Assembly (NCBI GenBank): GCA_963709395.1
Contig: CAVPWP010000020.1
Span: 248,001 to 312,000 of the forward strand
Reading direction: 5' to 3'
DNA from: CAVPWP01 sp963709395
GTDB lineage: Bacteria; Pseudomonadota; Alphaproteobacteria; Rhodobacterales; Rhodobacteraceae
Length of the DNA stretch: 64,000 nucleotides
The notes beneath the pieces were generated by a model that worked only from the letters and a program-made list of their open reading frames with translations, ran no database searches and was not told the DNA's origin. Both the position numbers and the translations under genes were made by a program. Shown here one piece after another: positions 35,082-45,065 of this stretch; the first letter of the stretch is position 1, and each line of letters starts with the position of its first letter.

Positions 35082-35144
35082 AACTCTCAATCCCGATCCG
35101 CGCCCCCGTTTCCGGGGGATCGTGTTCATTCAAGGACGAGAGTT
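35082..35144 (+). promoter_or_regulatory. Structured leader of the DHFR-like gene
   Basis: AACTCTC (35082-35088) pairs with GAGAGTT (35138-35144), 3 nt before the ATG. Enclosed is a CCCCCG-TTTC-CGGGGG hairpin (35103-35118) and the AAGGA ribosome-binding site. The fold might mask the site; no known riboswitch class is recognised. Confidence 0.35.
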
Positions 35145-35147
35145 CCC

Positions 35148-35678
35148 ATGCGACGCATCATCTACGACGTGGCCGTAAGCCTCGACGGCTTCATTTCCGC
35201 GGCCGACAACGACATTTCAGCCTTTCCCGCCGAGGGCGACCATGTTGTCGACTATCTTCGGCGCCTTCAGGACTATGGCACGGTGATCATGGGCCGCGCG
35301 ACCTATGAGTTCGGCTATGCCTATGGCCTAGCACCGGGCGCGCGGGCCTATCCGCACATGGACCATCACATCTTCTCGACCGGGATAAACCTGCCCGACG
35401 ACTCGTCGGTCCGCGTCGTACGATCGGAATGGGCAACCGCCCTGACGGCGCTGAGGCAAAAGCCCGGCGGCGATATCTATTTGTGCGGCGGCGGGCTCTT
35501 TGCCGCCTTTGCTGCCGGGCACGGGATGATCGACCGTCTGCGCCTGAAGCGGGCGCCGATCGTTCTTGGCGCAGGCATTCCGCTGTTCGACGGGCTGCAG
35601 CAGCGACTTGCGCTGCGTCTCGATGTGCAGGTGCGGCACGAAAGCGGGGTGATCTACGAAGACTACGCTGTTCTCTGA
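35148..35678 (+). CDS. Dihydrofolate reductase family protein (RibD C-terminal domain type)
   Basis: A 176-residue RibD_C/DHFR-fold protein: MRRIIYDVAVSLDGFISAAD at the N-terminus, VIMGRATYEFG, and the NADPH-contacting GGDIYLCGGGLFAAF. Such YyaP/YwjB-like proteins are common and rarely characterised; true folate reduction is unproven. The ATG is preceded by AAGGACGAG. It is convergent with sfsA, the stops being 3 nt apart. Confidence 0.88.
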   Translation: MRRIIYDVAVSLDGFISAADNDISAFPAEGDHVVDYLRRLQDYGTVIMGRATYEFGYAYGLAPGARAYPHMDHHIFSTGINLPDDSSVRVVRSEWATALTALRQKPGGDIYLCGGGLFAAFAAGHGMIDRLRLKRAPIVLGAGIPLFDGLQQRLALRLDVQVRHESGVIYEDYAVL

Positions 35679-35681
35679 GGG

Positions 35682-36383
35682 TTAGACCACCGGGAGAGGG
35701 GCACCGAGCAACACCCCCTCCCGGTCGATCCGGGTGCCGTAGCAGATCATTTCGACCCCTGCGCCCTGCGCATCGGCAAAGGCTTCAGCATAGCCGGGGT
35801 CGAGGTCTGCGGCCATCTTCAGCCGGGCGCAATCGGTGCGCTGGACGAGGTAGAGCATCACCGCCCGGTGGCCGGTGGCGACGACCTCGGACAATTCGCG
35901 CAGGTGCTTGGCCCCGCGCGTCGTCACGCTGTCGGGAAACTCGGCCCAGTCGCCATCGCGTCTCAGGTGGACGTTCTTCACCTCGACATAGGCGTCGGGA
36001 AGGCCCGGTTCCGTCAGCAGGAAATCGACCCGGCTGCGCGTGCCATAGGGCACCTCGGGCCGGACGGTCCCATAGCTGGAAAGCTCGGCCACCGCCCGCC
36101 CAGCCAGTGCCTCGGCCACGACCCGGTTAGGCACGGCGGTGTCAATGCCCGACCAGTGCCCGCCCGGCAGTTCGGCCAGCCGCCAGCCATAGTCCAGCTT
36201 CTTGCGCGGGTCGTCGTTGGGTTCCAGCCAGACGCGCAGCCCGGGATCGGACAGGCCCATCATCGAGCCGGGGTTCGGGCAATGCGCGGTCACGGCCCCG
36301 CCGCTTTCAAGTTCGACATCGGCAAGAAAGCGTTTGTAGCGCCGGATCAGCCGTCCGGGCACGAGGGGGGTTTGAAAGCGCAT
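35682..36383 (-). CDS. sfsA: DNA/RNA nuclease SfsA family protein
   Basis: A 233-residue protein with an N-terminal OB-like domain (RLIRRYKRFLADVEL, THCPNPGSM-like AHCPNPGSMMGL) and a C-terminal PD-(D/E)XK nuclease-like domain (SRVDFLLTEPGLPDAYVEVKNVHL). Historically named for sugar fermentation stimulation in E. coli; nuclease activity has since been described for the family. The start at 36383 is fixed by the family N-terminus MRFQTPLVPGRLI. Divergent from the CinA-like gene with a 49-bp gap. Confidence 0.92.
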   Translation of the reverse strand: MRFQTPLVPGRLIRRYKRFLADVELESGGAVTAHCPNPGSMMGLSDPGLRVWLEPNDDPRKKLDYGWRLAELPGGHWSGIDTAVPNRVVAEALAGRAVAELSSYGTVRPEVPYGTRSRVDFLLTEPGLPDAYVEVKNVHLRRDGDWAEFPDSVTTRGAKHLRELSEVVATGHRAVMLYLVQRTDCARLKMAADLDPGYAEAFADAQGAGVEMICYGTRIDREGVLLGAPLPVV

Positions 36384-36432
36384 GTGAGGCGACCTATACC
36401 GCGGGAACCACCGCGACAAGGAGCGCTCCGAG

Positions 36433-37164
36433 ATGTCCAACCCCACCGCCGCCATCCTGGTGATCGGAGACGAGATCCTGTCGGGCCGGACGCAGGACAC
36501 CAATTCGCACTATCTGGCCGGCGAGCTGACCCGGCGCGGCATCGACCTGCGCGAGATGCGGGTGGTGGCAGATACCGAAGACGACATCGTTGCGGCCGTC
36601 CGCGCGCTGTCGGACCGCTATGACCATGTCTTCACCTCGGGCGGGATCGGCCCCACCCATGACGACATCACCGCCGACGCCATCGGACGGGCCTTCGGCG
36701 TCGCGGTGGGCGTGCGCGATGACGCCCGGGAAATCCTTCAGGCGCATTATGACCGGCAGGGAACCGAGTTGAACGCCGCGCGTTTGCGCATGGCGCGCAT
36801 CCCCGACGACGCCACGCTGATCGACAATCCGATCTCTGCGGCGCCGGGGTTCACCATCGGCAACGTGCATGTGATGGCGGGGGTTCCGGCGGTCTTTCAC
36901 GCCATGGTCGCAAGCGTGCTTCCCCGGATCACCGGGGGAGCGCCGGTCCTGTCGCAGTCGCTGCGCATCGACCGGGGCGAGGGCGACATCGCCGGGCCGC
37001 TGTCTGACCTGGCAGCGCAATATCCCGATCTCAGCTTCGGGTCCTATCCGTTCATCCAGAATGGCGTCTACGGATCGAACATCGTGATCCGGGGGGCCGA
37101 CGGCGCACGGATCGACGCTGCGATGGGGGCGTTGGCGCAGCTCTTCCAGATTGACCGGACATGA
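36433..37164 (+). CDS. MoCF/CinA-N domain protein (molybdopterin-binding domain)
   Basis: A 243-residue MoaB/Mog-fold domain: ILVIGDEILSGRTQDTNSHYLA at the N-terminus and FTSGGIGPTHDDITADAIG in the middle. It lacks the C-terminal nicotinamide-nucleotide amidase domain of full CinA, so its role (nucleotide pyrophosphatase or molybdopterin-related) is uncertain. AAGGAG lies 10 nt before the ATG. Its stop overlaps the next GNAT gene (ATGA). Confidence 0.88.
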   Translation: MSNPTAAILVIGDEILSGRTQDTNSHYLAGELTRRGIDLREMRVVADTEDDIVAAVRALSDRYDHVFTSGGIGPTHDDITADAIGRAFGVAVGVRDDAREILQAHYDRQGTELNAARLRMARIPDDATLIDNPISAAPGFTIGNVHVMAGVPAVFHAMVASVLPRITGGAPVLSQSLRIDRGEGDIAGPLSDLAAQYPDLSFGSYPFIQNGVYGSNIVIRGADGARIDAAMGALAQLFQIDRT

Positions 37165-37889
37165 CGCTGCCGACGCAGGACCGGCTTCTCGATGCGCTTT
37201 CCGCGACATGGCCTGCGGCTTCGGTTGGGGAAACGGGCGGCTTTCTGATCCGAGAAGGCCTGGGTGGCGGCAAGCGCGTCTCGTCCGCCATCGCGATCGG
37301 CGGCGCGCGAGACATCGACGCGGCGGTCGCGGCGATGCGCGCCCTCGGCCAGGTCCCGCTCTTCATGATCCGGCCGAAAGACGATGGGCTGGACGCCGAT
37401 CTCGCCGGGCGCGGATATGCCGTGGCCGACCCCACATCGCTTTACGCCGCACCTGCCAGGGACCTTGCGGCAGAGGTGCCCCGGCTTACAGTCTTCGATA
37501 TCTGGGAACCGCTGGCGGTCATGCTGGAGATCTGGACCGAGGCCGGGATCGGGCCCGCGCGGCAGGCGGTGATGCACCGCGCGGCGGGTCCGAAAACCGC
37601 GCTGTTCGGGCGGGTCGGGAACCGGCCGGCCGGGGTGGGATTTCTTGCGCTCGACGGCGAAGTGGCGATGATCCACGCCCTCGAGGTGCGGCCCGAAGGA
37701 CGCCGAAAGGGCCTCGGTCGCCACATGATGCACCATGCGGCGAACTGGGCGGTGCAGCACGGGGCGACCCATCTTGCGCTTGCGGTGACCCGGGCGAATG
37801 CCGGTGCCAACGCCCTCTACGCTTCCCTCGGCATGGCGGTTGTGGGAGGGTATCACTACCGCATCTTTCCCGAGGATCCGCCCGCGTGA
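37161..37889 (+). CDS. GNAT family N-acetyltransferase
   Basis: A 242-residue protein with a GNAT domain in the C-terminal half. The CoA loop is EVRPEGRRKGLGRHMM, preceded by VAMIHAL and followed by NAGANALYASLGMAVVGGYHY. The N-terminal half (residues 1-110) resembles a degenerate second GNAT repeat. It overlaps the CinA-like gene by 4 nt. Acceptor unknown. Confidence 0.87.
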   Translation: MTLPTQDRLLDALSATWPAASVGETGGFLIREGLGGGKRVSSAIAIGGARDIDAAVAAMRALGQVPLFMIRPKDDGLDADLAGRGYAVADPTSLYAAPARDLAAEVPRLTVFDIWEPLAVMLEIWTEAGIGPARQAVMHRAAGPKTALFGRVGNRPAGVGFLALDGEVAMIHALEVRPEGRRKGLGRHMMHHAANWAVQHGATHLALAVTRANAGANALYASLGMAVVGGYHYRIFPEDPPA

Positions 37890-38036
37890 GCGACGCCAGC
37901 CCCACCGCCCTCGACCTGCTCATGTTCGATCCGCCACCCGAGGAGACGCGGCGCCTGCGCGACCATCGAAGTGAGCGGCCATGGGCGCCTTCGACATGCG
38001 TGTGAAACCCGTCCCCGGCCATCACGCGCGGGTCCG

Positions 38037-38984
38037 ATGATCCGCGCGCTTCTGGCAGGTTTGGCAATGGCATGTGCCGGGGTCGGCGCGGTCGCACAAA
38101 CGCTCGACCTTCCGCGGGGCGCCGTGCTTGTCGCCGAAACGGTTTCCGCGGGAACCGACACGCCCTTCCCGACGGCAGCCTGGGGCGGGTTCGATCCGGT
38201 CACCGCGCGGGCCGAGGGCACGGTCACGCGCCGGGTCTGGAGGATCGGATCCGCGGGGCTGACGACGCTGCAAATCATCCAGCCCCTGCGCGAACAGCTT
38301 GCGGCGGCCGGCTACACAATCGACTTCGAATGCTCCGATCTGGCCTGCGGCGGCTTCGACTTCCGCTTCGCCCTCGACCTGATCGGCGAGCCGGACATGC
38401 ATGTGGATCTGGGGGATTTCCGATACCTGGCCGCGACGCGCGGGGCCGGGAACGATGCCGAACGGATCGCCCTTGTCGTGAGTCGCAGCGATGCAGCGGG
38501 GTTTGTCCATCTGACCGCAATTACACCGGACGACGGGGCAACCCCGGCGATTGCCTCTGGCGCACCCCCGGAGACGCTCGAGCGGCAACCGCCCGAAGCG
38601 ATCCCCTCGAACCTTGAAGGCGTCCTTGCCGCTGACGGTCATGCTGTCTTGTCGGATCTCGTCTTCGCACCGGGATCGTCCGCCCTTGGCCCCGGTCCTT
38701 TCGCTTCGCTTGAAGCACTGGCCGCCTGGCTCGAGGCGCGCCCAGGGGCCGCCGTCATTCTGGTCGGCCACACCGATGCGGCCGGCGCGCTTGATCAGAA
38801 CCTGGCGCTCTCGCGGGCACGGGCACAGGCCGTTCGGGCCCGGCTGGTCGAGGCCCACGGGGTGGACCCCGGTCGGCTGGACGCCCAGGGGGTCGGCTAT
38901 CTCGCCCCGCGTGCACCGAACGACACCGAAAGCGGCCGCCAGCTCAACCGCCGGGTCGAGGTGATCCTGCCCGCCACGGACTGA
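38037..38984 (+). CDS. OmpA-family outer-membrane/periplasmic protein
   Basis: A 315-residue exported protein. The signal peptide is MIRALLAGLAMACAGVGAVAQ. An uncharacterised N-terminal domain (about 22-175) contains a Cys pair in ECSDLACGG. The C-terminal OmpA/MotB peptidoglycan-binding domain (about 200-312) has LVGHTDAAGALDQNLALSRARA and NRRVEV. It anchors to the cell wall. The start at 38037 opens the signal peptide. Convergent with the LysR gene, with a terminator between. Confidence 0.9.
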   Translation: MIRALLAGLAMACAGVGAVAQTLDLPRGAVLVAETVSAGTDTPFPTAAWGGFDPVTARAEGTVTRRVWRIGSAGLTTLQIIQPLREQLAAAGYTIDFECSDLACGGFDFRFALDLIGEPDMHVDLGDFRYLAATRGAGNDAERIALVVSRSDAAGFVHLTAITPDDGATPAIASGAPPETLERQPPEAIPSNLEGVLAADGHAVLSDLVFAPGSSALGPGPFASLEALAAWLEARPGAAVILVGHTDAAGALDQNLALSRARAQAVRARLVEAHGVDPGRLDAQGVGYLAPRAPNDTESGRQLNRRVEVILPATD

Positions 38985-39005
38985 AAAGGGCGCCCGAAGG
39001 CGCCC
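38984..39005 (-). terminator. Rho-independent terminator
   Basis: Stem GGGCGCC/GGCGCCC (38988-38994, 38999-39005) with a CGAA loop on the plus strand. On the minus strand TTTT follows the stem, so it mainly serves the LysR gene and may act both ways. Confidence 0.65.
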
Positions 39006-39032
39006 CTGATCGTTGCAGTCGGGGTCAGGCCG

Positions 39033-39938
39033 TCACCACTTGTCAGGGCCCTTGTCGACGAAGGAATTGACCAGGAAGTCGATGAAGGCGCGTACCTTGG
39101 GCTGGGTGAACCGTCCCGGCGGATAGACCGCATAGATGCCCTGCGTCTCGACCGGAAGATCGGGGATCGCCTCTTCGACGAGTTTCGCGTCCATCGCTTC
39201 GCTGTAGAGAAAGCTCGGCAGGTAGGCGATGCCGAGGCCGGCGATGGCGGCGTTCAGAAGCGACTGTCCGTCGTTCACCGTCAGCCAGCCCGCCGTACGG
39301 ACCTGACGCTTTTCGCCCGAGGGCGCGGTGATCTTCCAGACGTTGCCCGAAGCCTGGTTCGAGTAGTGCAGCAGCTTGTGCTCGTTCAGATCGTCGATCT
39401 TCATCGGACGGCCGTACTTCTGAAAATACGATGGCGAGGCGATCATGCGCTTGGTGGTCTCGCACAGCTTGCGCGCCCGCAGGGTCGAGTCTTCGAGTTC
39501 GCCAATGCGGATCGCCATGTCGAACCCTTCCGAGATCAGTTCGACGTAGCGGTTGTTCAGCACCATGTTCACGGTGATGTCCGGAAACTCCTGAAGGAAT
39601 TCCCCGATGACGGGAGAGAGGTGGTTCACGCCGAAATCCGTGGCGACCGAGATACGCAGAAGACCCGATGGTGCGGATTGCATCGAGGTGACAAGCGCAT
39701 CGGCTTCGCCCGCATCGTTCAGCACCCGGCGCGCACGGTCGTAGTAGGCCAGACCGATTTCGGTCGGGCTGACACGGCGCGTGGTGCGATTCAGCAGACG
39801 GGCGCCCAGACGGGCTTCCAGCGACGAGACATGTTTGGAGACCGCGGACTTCGAGATCCCCATCTTCTTGGCAGCATCGGTGAACCCACCCTGATCAACA
39901 ACGGTTGCGAACGCTTCCATTTCGGTCAGTCGGTCCAT
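39033..39938 (-). CDS. LysR-family transcriptional regulator
   Basis: A 301-residue LTTR. The N-terminal winged helix-turn-helix (residues 1-60) has FATVVDQGGFTDAAKKMGISKSAVSKHVSSLE. The substrate-binding domain (90-295) is of the CrgA/aromatic-catabolism-like subgroup, with LRISVATDFGVNHL and FDMAIRIGEL. The start at 39938 follows AAGG. It lies on the same strand as fadH, 198 bp downstream of it. The target is not evident. Confidence 0.92.
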   Translation of the reverse strand: MDRLTEMEAFATVVDQGGFTDAAKKMGISKSAVSKHVSSLEARLGARLLNRTTRRVSPTEIGLAYYDRARRVLNDAGEADALVTSMQSAPSGLLRISVATDFGVNHLSPVIGEFLQEFPDITVNMVLNNRYVELISEGFDMAIRIGELEDSTLRARKLCETTKRMIASPSYFQKYGRPMKIDDLNEHKLLHYSNQASGNVWKITAPSGEKRQVRTAGWLTVNDGQSLLNAAIAGLGIAYLPSFLYSEAMDAKLVEEAIPDLPVETQGIYAVYPPGRFTQPKVRAFIDFLVNSFVDKGPDKW

Positions 39939-40136
39939 GTTCTTTTCAACCTTGTTACCTACACCCTCCAGCCCTGTCGTTGTGGCCTTGAATTCGGGCG
40001 ACATTGGGGTGAGGCGCCGACAATATCGGGGTTTTGTAGGGATCGAATTGGGCAAGAAAGCCCCCGTGCGACCCGGTTTTGTTTCCGAATCAGCACCACC
40101 GGGATCTGCCATCAAGATCTTGAGAATTATGGATTT

Positions 40137-42169
40137 TCAGTCCAAATGCGCGGCCAGACGCGTTCCTTGGTCGATCGCGCGCTTTGCGTCCAGTTCGGCC
40201 GCGACGTCCGCGCCGCCGATCAGGTGCACGGAAACACCCATCGCTTCCAACCGGTCGGCAAGACCTCGCTCGGGCTCCTGCCCGGCGCAGAGCACGATCG
40301 TGTCGGCCTCGATCAGTCGCGGATCCTTGCGGTCGGGTCCGAAACTGACATGGAGCCCGTCGGACACGATGCGCTCGTAGTTGACGCCCCCCAGCATCTC
40401 GACCCCCTTCATCTGAAGGCTGGCGCGGTGAATCCACCCGGTGGTCTTGCCCAACCCCCGGCCCGGCCGTTCCGCCTTGCGCTGCAGACAGCGTGATCTG
40501 GCGCGCCGCCGGTGTCGGCCGCGGCCCGTCTGGCGCAAGCCCGCCGCGCGCACGGTCAGGGTCCGCGACGCCCCATTCGACCAGCCAGGCGGATAGGTCC
40601 TCGGTCGCGCTGTGGCCGTCATGGGCAAGAAACTCGGCCACGTCGAAACCGATCCCCCCCGCGCCGACAATGGCCACACGGTTCCCGACCGGCGCGCCGC
40701 GCGACAGGACGTCGACATAGCTCAGGACATTCGGCCCGTCCTGCCCCGGGATATGCGGATCGCGCGGCCGCACACCGGTGGCTAGGATCACATGGTGAAA
40801 GCCCGCAAGGTCACCCGCCCGCGCCTCGGCCCCCAGACGCAGCTCGATCCCCGCCCTGGCGACCATCGTGGCGTACCAGTCGACAAGGCCGTGAAACTCT
40901 TCCTTGCCCGGAATGCGCCGCGCCATGTTCAGCTGCCCGCCGATCCGGTCCGCCTTTTCGAAGAGCGTCACCTCGTGCCCGCGCTCGGCCGCCGTCAGAG
41001 CCGCCGCAAGACCCGCGGGTCCCGCGCCCACAACCGCCACGCGCTTGGGCGCGGCAGCGGGGGTGATGACAAGCTCGGTCTCGTGGCAGGCGCGCGGGTT
41101 CACCAGACACGAGGTCAGCTTGAGCGCGAACGTGTGGTCGAGGCAGGCCTGGTTGCAGGCGATGCAGGGCGCGATGGTTTGCGCCCGTCCCGCCTTCGCC
41201 TTTGCGACGAACTGGCTGTCGGCCAGAAACGGGCGCGCCATCGACACCATATCAGCGGCACCGTCGGCCAGCACAGCCTCAGCCACCTCGGGCGTGTTGA
41301 TCCGGTTCGAGGTGACGATGGGGATCGAGACCGCGCCCATCAGCTTTTTCGTGACCCAGGTGAAGGCCCCGCGCGGCACCGATGTGGCGATGGTGGGAAT
41401 CCGCGCTTCGTGCCAGCCGATCCCGGTGTTGAGGATCGATGCCCCCGCCTTTTCCATCTCCTGCGCCAGTTCGACGACCTCCGCCCAGGTCGAGCCGCCG
41501 GGGACGAGGTCGATCATCGACAGCCGGTAGATCACGATGAAATCGTCGGCCCACCGCCGCGCGCACCCGGCGCATCACCTCGATCGGCAGGCGGATGCGG
41601 TTCTCGTAGGATCCGCCCCAGCGGTCGGTCCGCTTGTTGGTCTGCTGCGCGATGAACTGGTTGATGAAATAGCCTTCCGACCCCATCACCTCGACGCCGT
41701 CGTAGCCCGCCTCGCGGGCGCGGGCGGCGGCGGTGGCGATGTCGGCGATCTGCTTTTCGATCCCCTCCTCGTCCAGCTCGCGCGGGGCAAAGGGCGAGAT
41801 GGGGGATTTCAGGGGCGAGGGGGCCACCGCTTCGGGCGAATAGGCATAGCGCCCGGCATGAAGGATCTGCATCGCGATCCGCCCGCCTTCGTCATGGACC
41901 CGGTCGGTCACGATCCGGTGGCTGGCGATGTCGTCGGGCGTGAAAAGGCCCGACGCGCCCGGAAAGACCCCACCTTCACGGTTCGGCGCCATGCCCCCGG
42001 TCACGATCAGGGCCACCCCGCCCCGCGCCCGTTCACCATAGAACGCGGCGACCCTGTTCCAGTCCCCGGTTTCCTCGAGGTTGGTGTGCATTGACCCCAT
42101 GAGGATGCGGTTCGGCAGGGTCACATGGCCAAGGTCGAGCGGGGTGAAGATGTGGGGGTAAAGGGTCAC
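40137..42169 (-). CDS. fadH: NADPH-dependent 2,4-dienoyl-CoA reductase (two frame breaks)
   Basis: A flavoenzyme of unsaturated fatty-acid beta-oxidation. The N-terminal old-yellow-enzyme TIM barrel has FTPLDLGHVTLPNRILMG and WGGSYENRIRLPIEV. The [4Fe-4S] cysteines are in CIACNQACLDHTF, then come an FAD domain (VAVVGAGPAGLAAAL) and an NADPH domain (VAIVGAGGIGFDVAEF). Two single extra bases break the frame: one at 41547-41553 (after MRRVRAAVG, before DDFIVIYRLSMIDL) and one near 40488 (ITL-LQRKAERPGRGLGKTTGW). Removing both gives 676 residues, close to the usual size. The GTG at 42169 is the probable start. Confidence 0.88.
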
Positions 42170-42239
42170 GTATGGATGCCTTTCACTTTCGCGGCGGATG
42201 CTGCCCTTGCCGTGCAGGCTTGTCACCCGCGACGCGGCG

Positions 42240-42860
42240 TCAGACCTCGGCGCGGGGGCGGCGCGCCACGATCAGGTCGGCAATGACGATCTGTCCCGCA
42301 ACCGGGCGCGCGACGATAAGGTCGATCCACGCCGCCGCCACGCGCGCCTCGTCGAAATCGGTGTGGAAAAGCTCGAACTCGGCGGTCTGCGCCGTGCCGG
42401 GCTCGATCGCCTGCGTGATCCGGTCGGTGTTCGGCCCGTGGCGCAGGTTCAGGCGAAGGAACACGCCCTCGGCGCCGGGCGCATCGACGCGCGTATCGGC
42501 CTGAACGATGTGACGCCGTCGCAGACCGGCCAGGGCGGCCGACGGCAGGTCCACTGCAAGGCTGAGAAAGCTGCCCGAAAAGGCCGCGATATCCAGAACC
42601 AGGGCCGCGGGCGGCGACGCGCTTTCGGATCGGAACGGCAGCAGCGCGACCATAGCGCCGGGGTCGTCGTGGAAAAGCTTCATTCCCGGCGCGATTTCGG
42701 CCCCCTCGCGCAGCGTCGCCGCCGGAAGCGGCGCGGCCCAGGCCGGCGCGCGCCAGACCCAGTCGGCGTGCAGCGGCGCGGGCAAATCCGACGACGCGGC
42801 GAGGCGCGGCTGCACCGTCTGTGACCTTGCGCGCGACATGACCCAGTTCACCGGTTTCAT
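42240..42860 (-). CDS. Conserved hypothetical protein (possibly DUF6478-like)
   Basis: A 206-residue soluble protein without signal peptide, starting MKPVNWVMSRARSQTVQPRL. The centre has ADWVWRAPAWAAPLP and GMKLFHDDPGAM, and the C-terminal half is beta-rich (FLRLNLRHGPNTDRI, ELFHTDFDEARVAAAWIDL). I associate this pattern loosely with a Rhodobacteraceae-specific family of unknown function. The ATG at 42860 follows AGGAAGG; a GTG five codons upstream is possible. It precedes fadH on the same strand by 70 bp. Confidence 0.6.
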   Translation of the reverse strand: MKPVNWVMSRARSQTVQPRLAASSDLPAPLHADWVWRAPAWAAPLPAATLREGAEIAPGMKLFHDDPGAMVALLPFRSESASPPAALVLDIAAFSGSFLSLAVDLPSAALAGLRRRHIVQADTRVDAPGAEGVFLRLNLRHGPNTDRITQAIEPGTAQTAEFELFHTDFDEARVAAAWIDLIVARPVAGQIVIADLIVARRPRAEV

Positions 42861-42949
42861 GGCCCTTCCTGTCACGACAGTATTGCCATTCGTCTAAGCG
42901 CCTTCTGGCGCGACGGTGAGGCTTGCGTTCTCATGCCGCAGTCGGTCGA

Positions 42950-43303
42950 TCAGGGAATCAAGCTTGGCAATGCGCGGTGTCGCGCATGATCGGCCGTTGC
43001 TTCGGTCCCCACCACCTCCGCCGCGACAAGCCGACCGTTCAGATCGAACAGCGCCCGCCAGTAGGTATTCGACACCCCCGGACGGATGCCTCCGCTGGAA
43101 TCCCGCGCCAGAATGTAGAGCAGGCAGCCCGCGCTGCGGCTTTCGAGAATGGCAAGCGACGACGGATCGCCGCCGCGCGACACGACCGGATAAACACTAC
43201 AACTCTGTGGATCCGCGACCACGATCGACAGGCCGGACACGACGATGCTCTCCGGCGCGGCGCGGGTCACAAGGCCCGCGCCGTCACAGCCCGCAAGTGC
43301 CAA
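42950..43303 (-). CDS. Putative small lipoprotein, start uncertain
   Basis: About 117 residues with a lipobox-like ALAGC at the very N-terminus, followed by ESIVVSGLSIVVADPQSC and a hydrophobic core. In this frame the only start after the ilvD stop (43331) is a TTG at 43303, which leaves just five residues before the Cys. A proper signal peptide would need the upstream RARARGAALALAG stretch, which has no start codon. A frame error or a non-standard start is likely. It lies 27 nt downstream of ilvD. No family recognised. Confidence 0.4.
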   Translation of the reverse strand: MALAGCDGAGLVTRAAPESIVVSGLSIVVADPQSCSVYPVVSRGGDPSSLAILESRSAGCLLYILARDSSGGIRPGVSNTYWRALFDLNGRLVAAEVVGTEATADHARHRALPSLIP

Positions 43304-43330
43304 CGCCGCCCCGCGAGCGCGAGCGCGACC

Positions 43331-45065
43331 CTAGAGATCCATGTAGATGTGCTTTTCCGCCTTCGCGCCCGGGTGCGTGACCGCCCCCAGATAGGCCCCG
43401 CCCACGAGCTGGGCGTATTTCCACAAAGCACCGGATGCATAGATCGTTTCACGCGGCCCCGCCCACTGCTCTTTTCTCTCGGCGAGGTCCGCATCGGACA
43501 GTGCGACCGAAAGCTCTCCCTTGATGGCATCGATGGTAATCATGTCGCCATTGCGCAGCAACGCGATCGGGCCGCCATGAGCGGCTTCCGGCCCGACATG
43601 GCCGACGCAGAATCCGCGCGTGGCGCCAGAGAAGCGGCCGTCGGTGATCAGGGCGACCTTCTTGCCCATGCCCTGACCGGACAGCGCCGCCGTGGTCGCC
43701 AGCATCTCGCGCATTCCGGGACCGCCGGCGGGACCTTCGTTGCGGATGACGATGACCTCGCCTTCCTCGTACTTGCGGGCCTTCACGGCCTCGAACGCGT
43801 CTTCCTCGCATTCGAACACGCGGGCGGGTCCGGTGAAGACCTGCTGCTCGGCGGCCATGCCGGCGACCTTCACGATCGCGCCCTCGGGGGCAAGGTTGCC
43901 CTTGAGGCCGACGACCCCGCCGGTGGCCGAGAGCGGCGTCTCGATCGGATAGATCACCTTGCCGTCGGCCTCGCGCGCGATCAGGTCAAGCTCTTCGCCC
44001 ATGCTGCGGCCGGTCGCGGTGATGCAATCCTCGTGGATCAGGCCCGCCTTGCGCAAGTTCCTTCAGCACCACCGGCACACCGCCCGCCTCGTAAAGGTCC
44101 TTGGCCACATACTGACCACCCGGCTTGAGGTCGACGAAATAGGGCGTGTCGCGGAAGATCTCGCACACATCGTCGAGCGTGAAGTCGATCCCCGCCTCAT
44201 GCGCGATTGCGGGCAGGTGAAGCCCGGCATTGGTCGACCCGCCGGTGCAGGCCACGACCCGCGCGGCGTTCTGCAGCGACTTCAGCGTGACGATGTCACG
44301 CGCGCGGATGTTCTTTTCCAGAAGCAGCATCACCGCTTCGCCCGAGGCCACGCCATACTGGTCGCGGGACTCGTAGGGCGCGGGCGCACCCGAGGAGTTG
44401 GGCAGGGCAAGGCCGATCGCCTCGCTCACGCAGGCCATGGTGTTGGCGGTGAACTGGCCGCCGCAGGCCCCGGCACTGGGGCAGGCCACGCGCTCGAGCG
44501 TCTGCAGCGCCTCGTCCGACATGTTGCCGGCCTGATGCTGGCCGACGGCTTCGAAGACGTCCTGCACGGTGACGTCACGGCCTTCCAGGCGGCCCGGCAG
44601 GATCGACCCGCCATAGATGAAGACCGATGGCACGTTCAGCCGCACCATCGCCATCATCATCCCCGGCAGCGACTTGTCGCAGCCCGCAAGACCCACAAGC
44701 GCGTCATAGCAATGTCCGCGCATCGTCAGTTCTACCGTGTCGGCAATGGCATCCCGGCTGGCAAGCGAAGACCGCATCCCTTCGTGGCCCATGGCGATCC
44801 CGTCGGTCACGGTGATCGTGGTGAATTCGCGGGGGGTTCCGTTCGCGTGCTTGACGCCCAGCTTGACGGCCTGTGCCTGCCGGTTCAGCGCGATGTTGCA
44901 GGGAGCGGCCTCGTTCCAGCAGGTCGCGACGCCGACGAAGGGCTGCGCGATATCCTCTTCGTCGAGCCCCATCGCATAGAAATAGGACCGGTGCGGCGCC
45001 CGCGAGGGGCCTTCGGTCACATGGCGGCTGGGCAGACGGGACTTGTCGAACGGACTTTGTGGCAT
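43331..45065 (-). CDS. ilvD: Dihydroxy-acid dehydratase (frame broken near 44055)
   Basis: Fe-S enzyme of valine, isoleucine and pantothenate synthesis, dehydrating 2,3-dihydroxy acids to 2-oxo acids. Cluster cysteines lie in CWNEAAPC, LAGCDKSLPGM and CPSAGACGGQFTANTM; the C-terminal half holds ALITDGRFSGATRGF and GPAGGPGMREM. The frame breaks at CTTGCGC (plus strand AA at 44055-44056). Removing one base gives VVLKELRKAGLIHEDCITATG and a 577-residue protein, the standard length. GGGAGAGG precedes the ATG at 45065. An extra base from sequencing is the simplest explanation. Confidence 0.92.

Noticed and set aside
37886..38005. A 39-codon GTG ORF overlapping the GNAT stop (GTGA), starting (V/M)SDASPTALDLLMF
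   Set aside because: The overlap is suggestive, but the second half looks non-coding, there is no family, and the OmpA-like gene follows at once; too weak to call.
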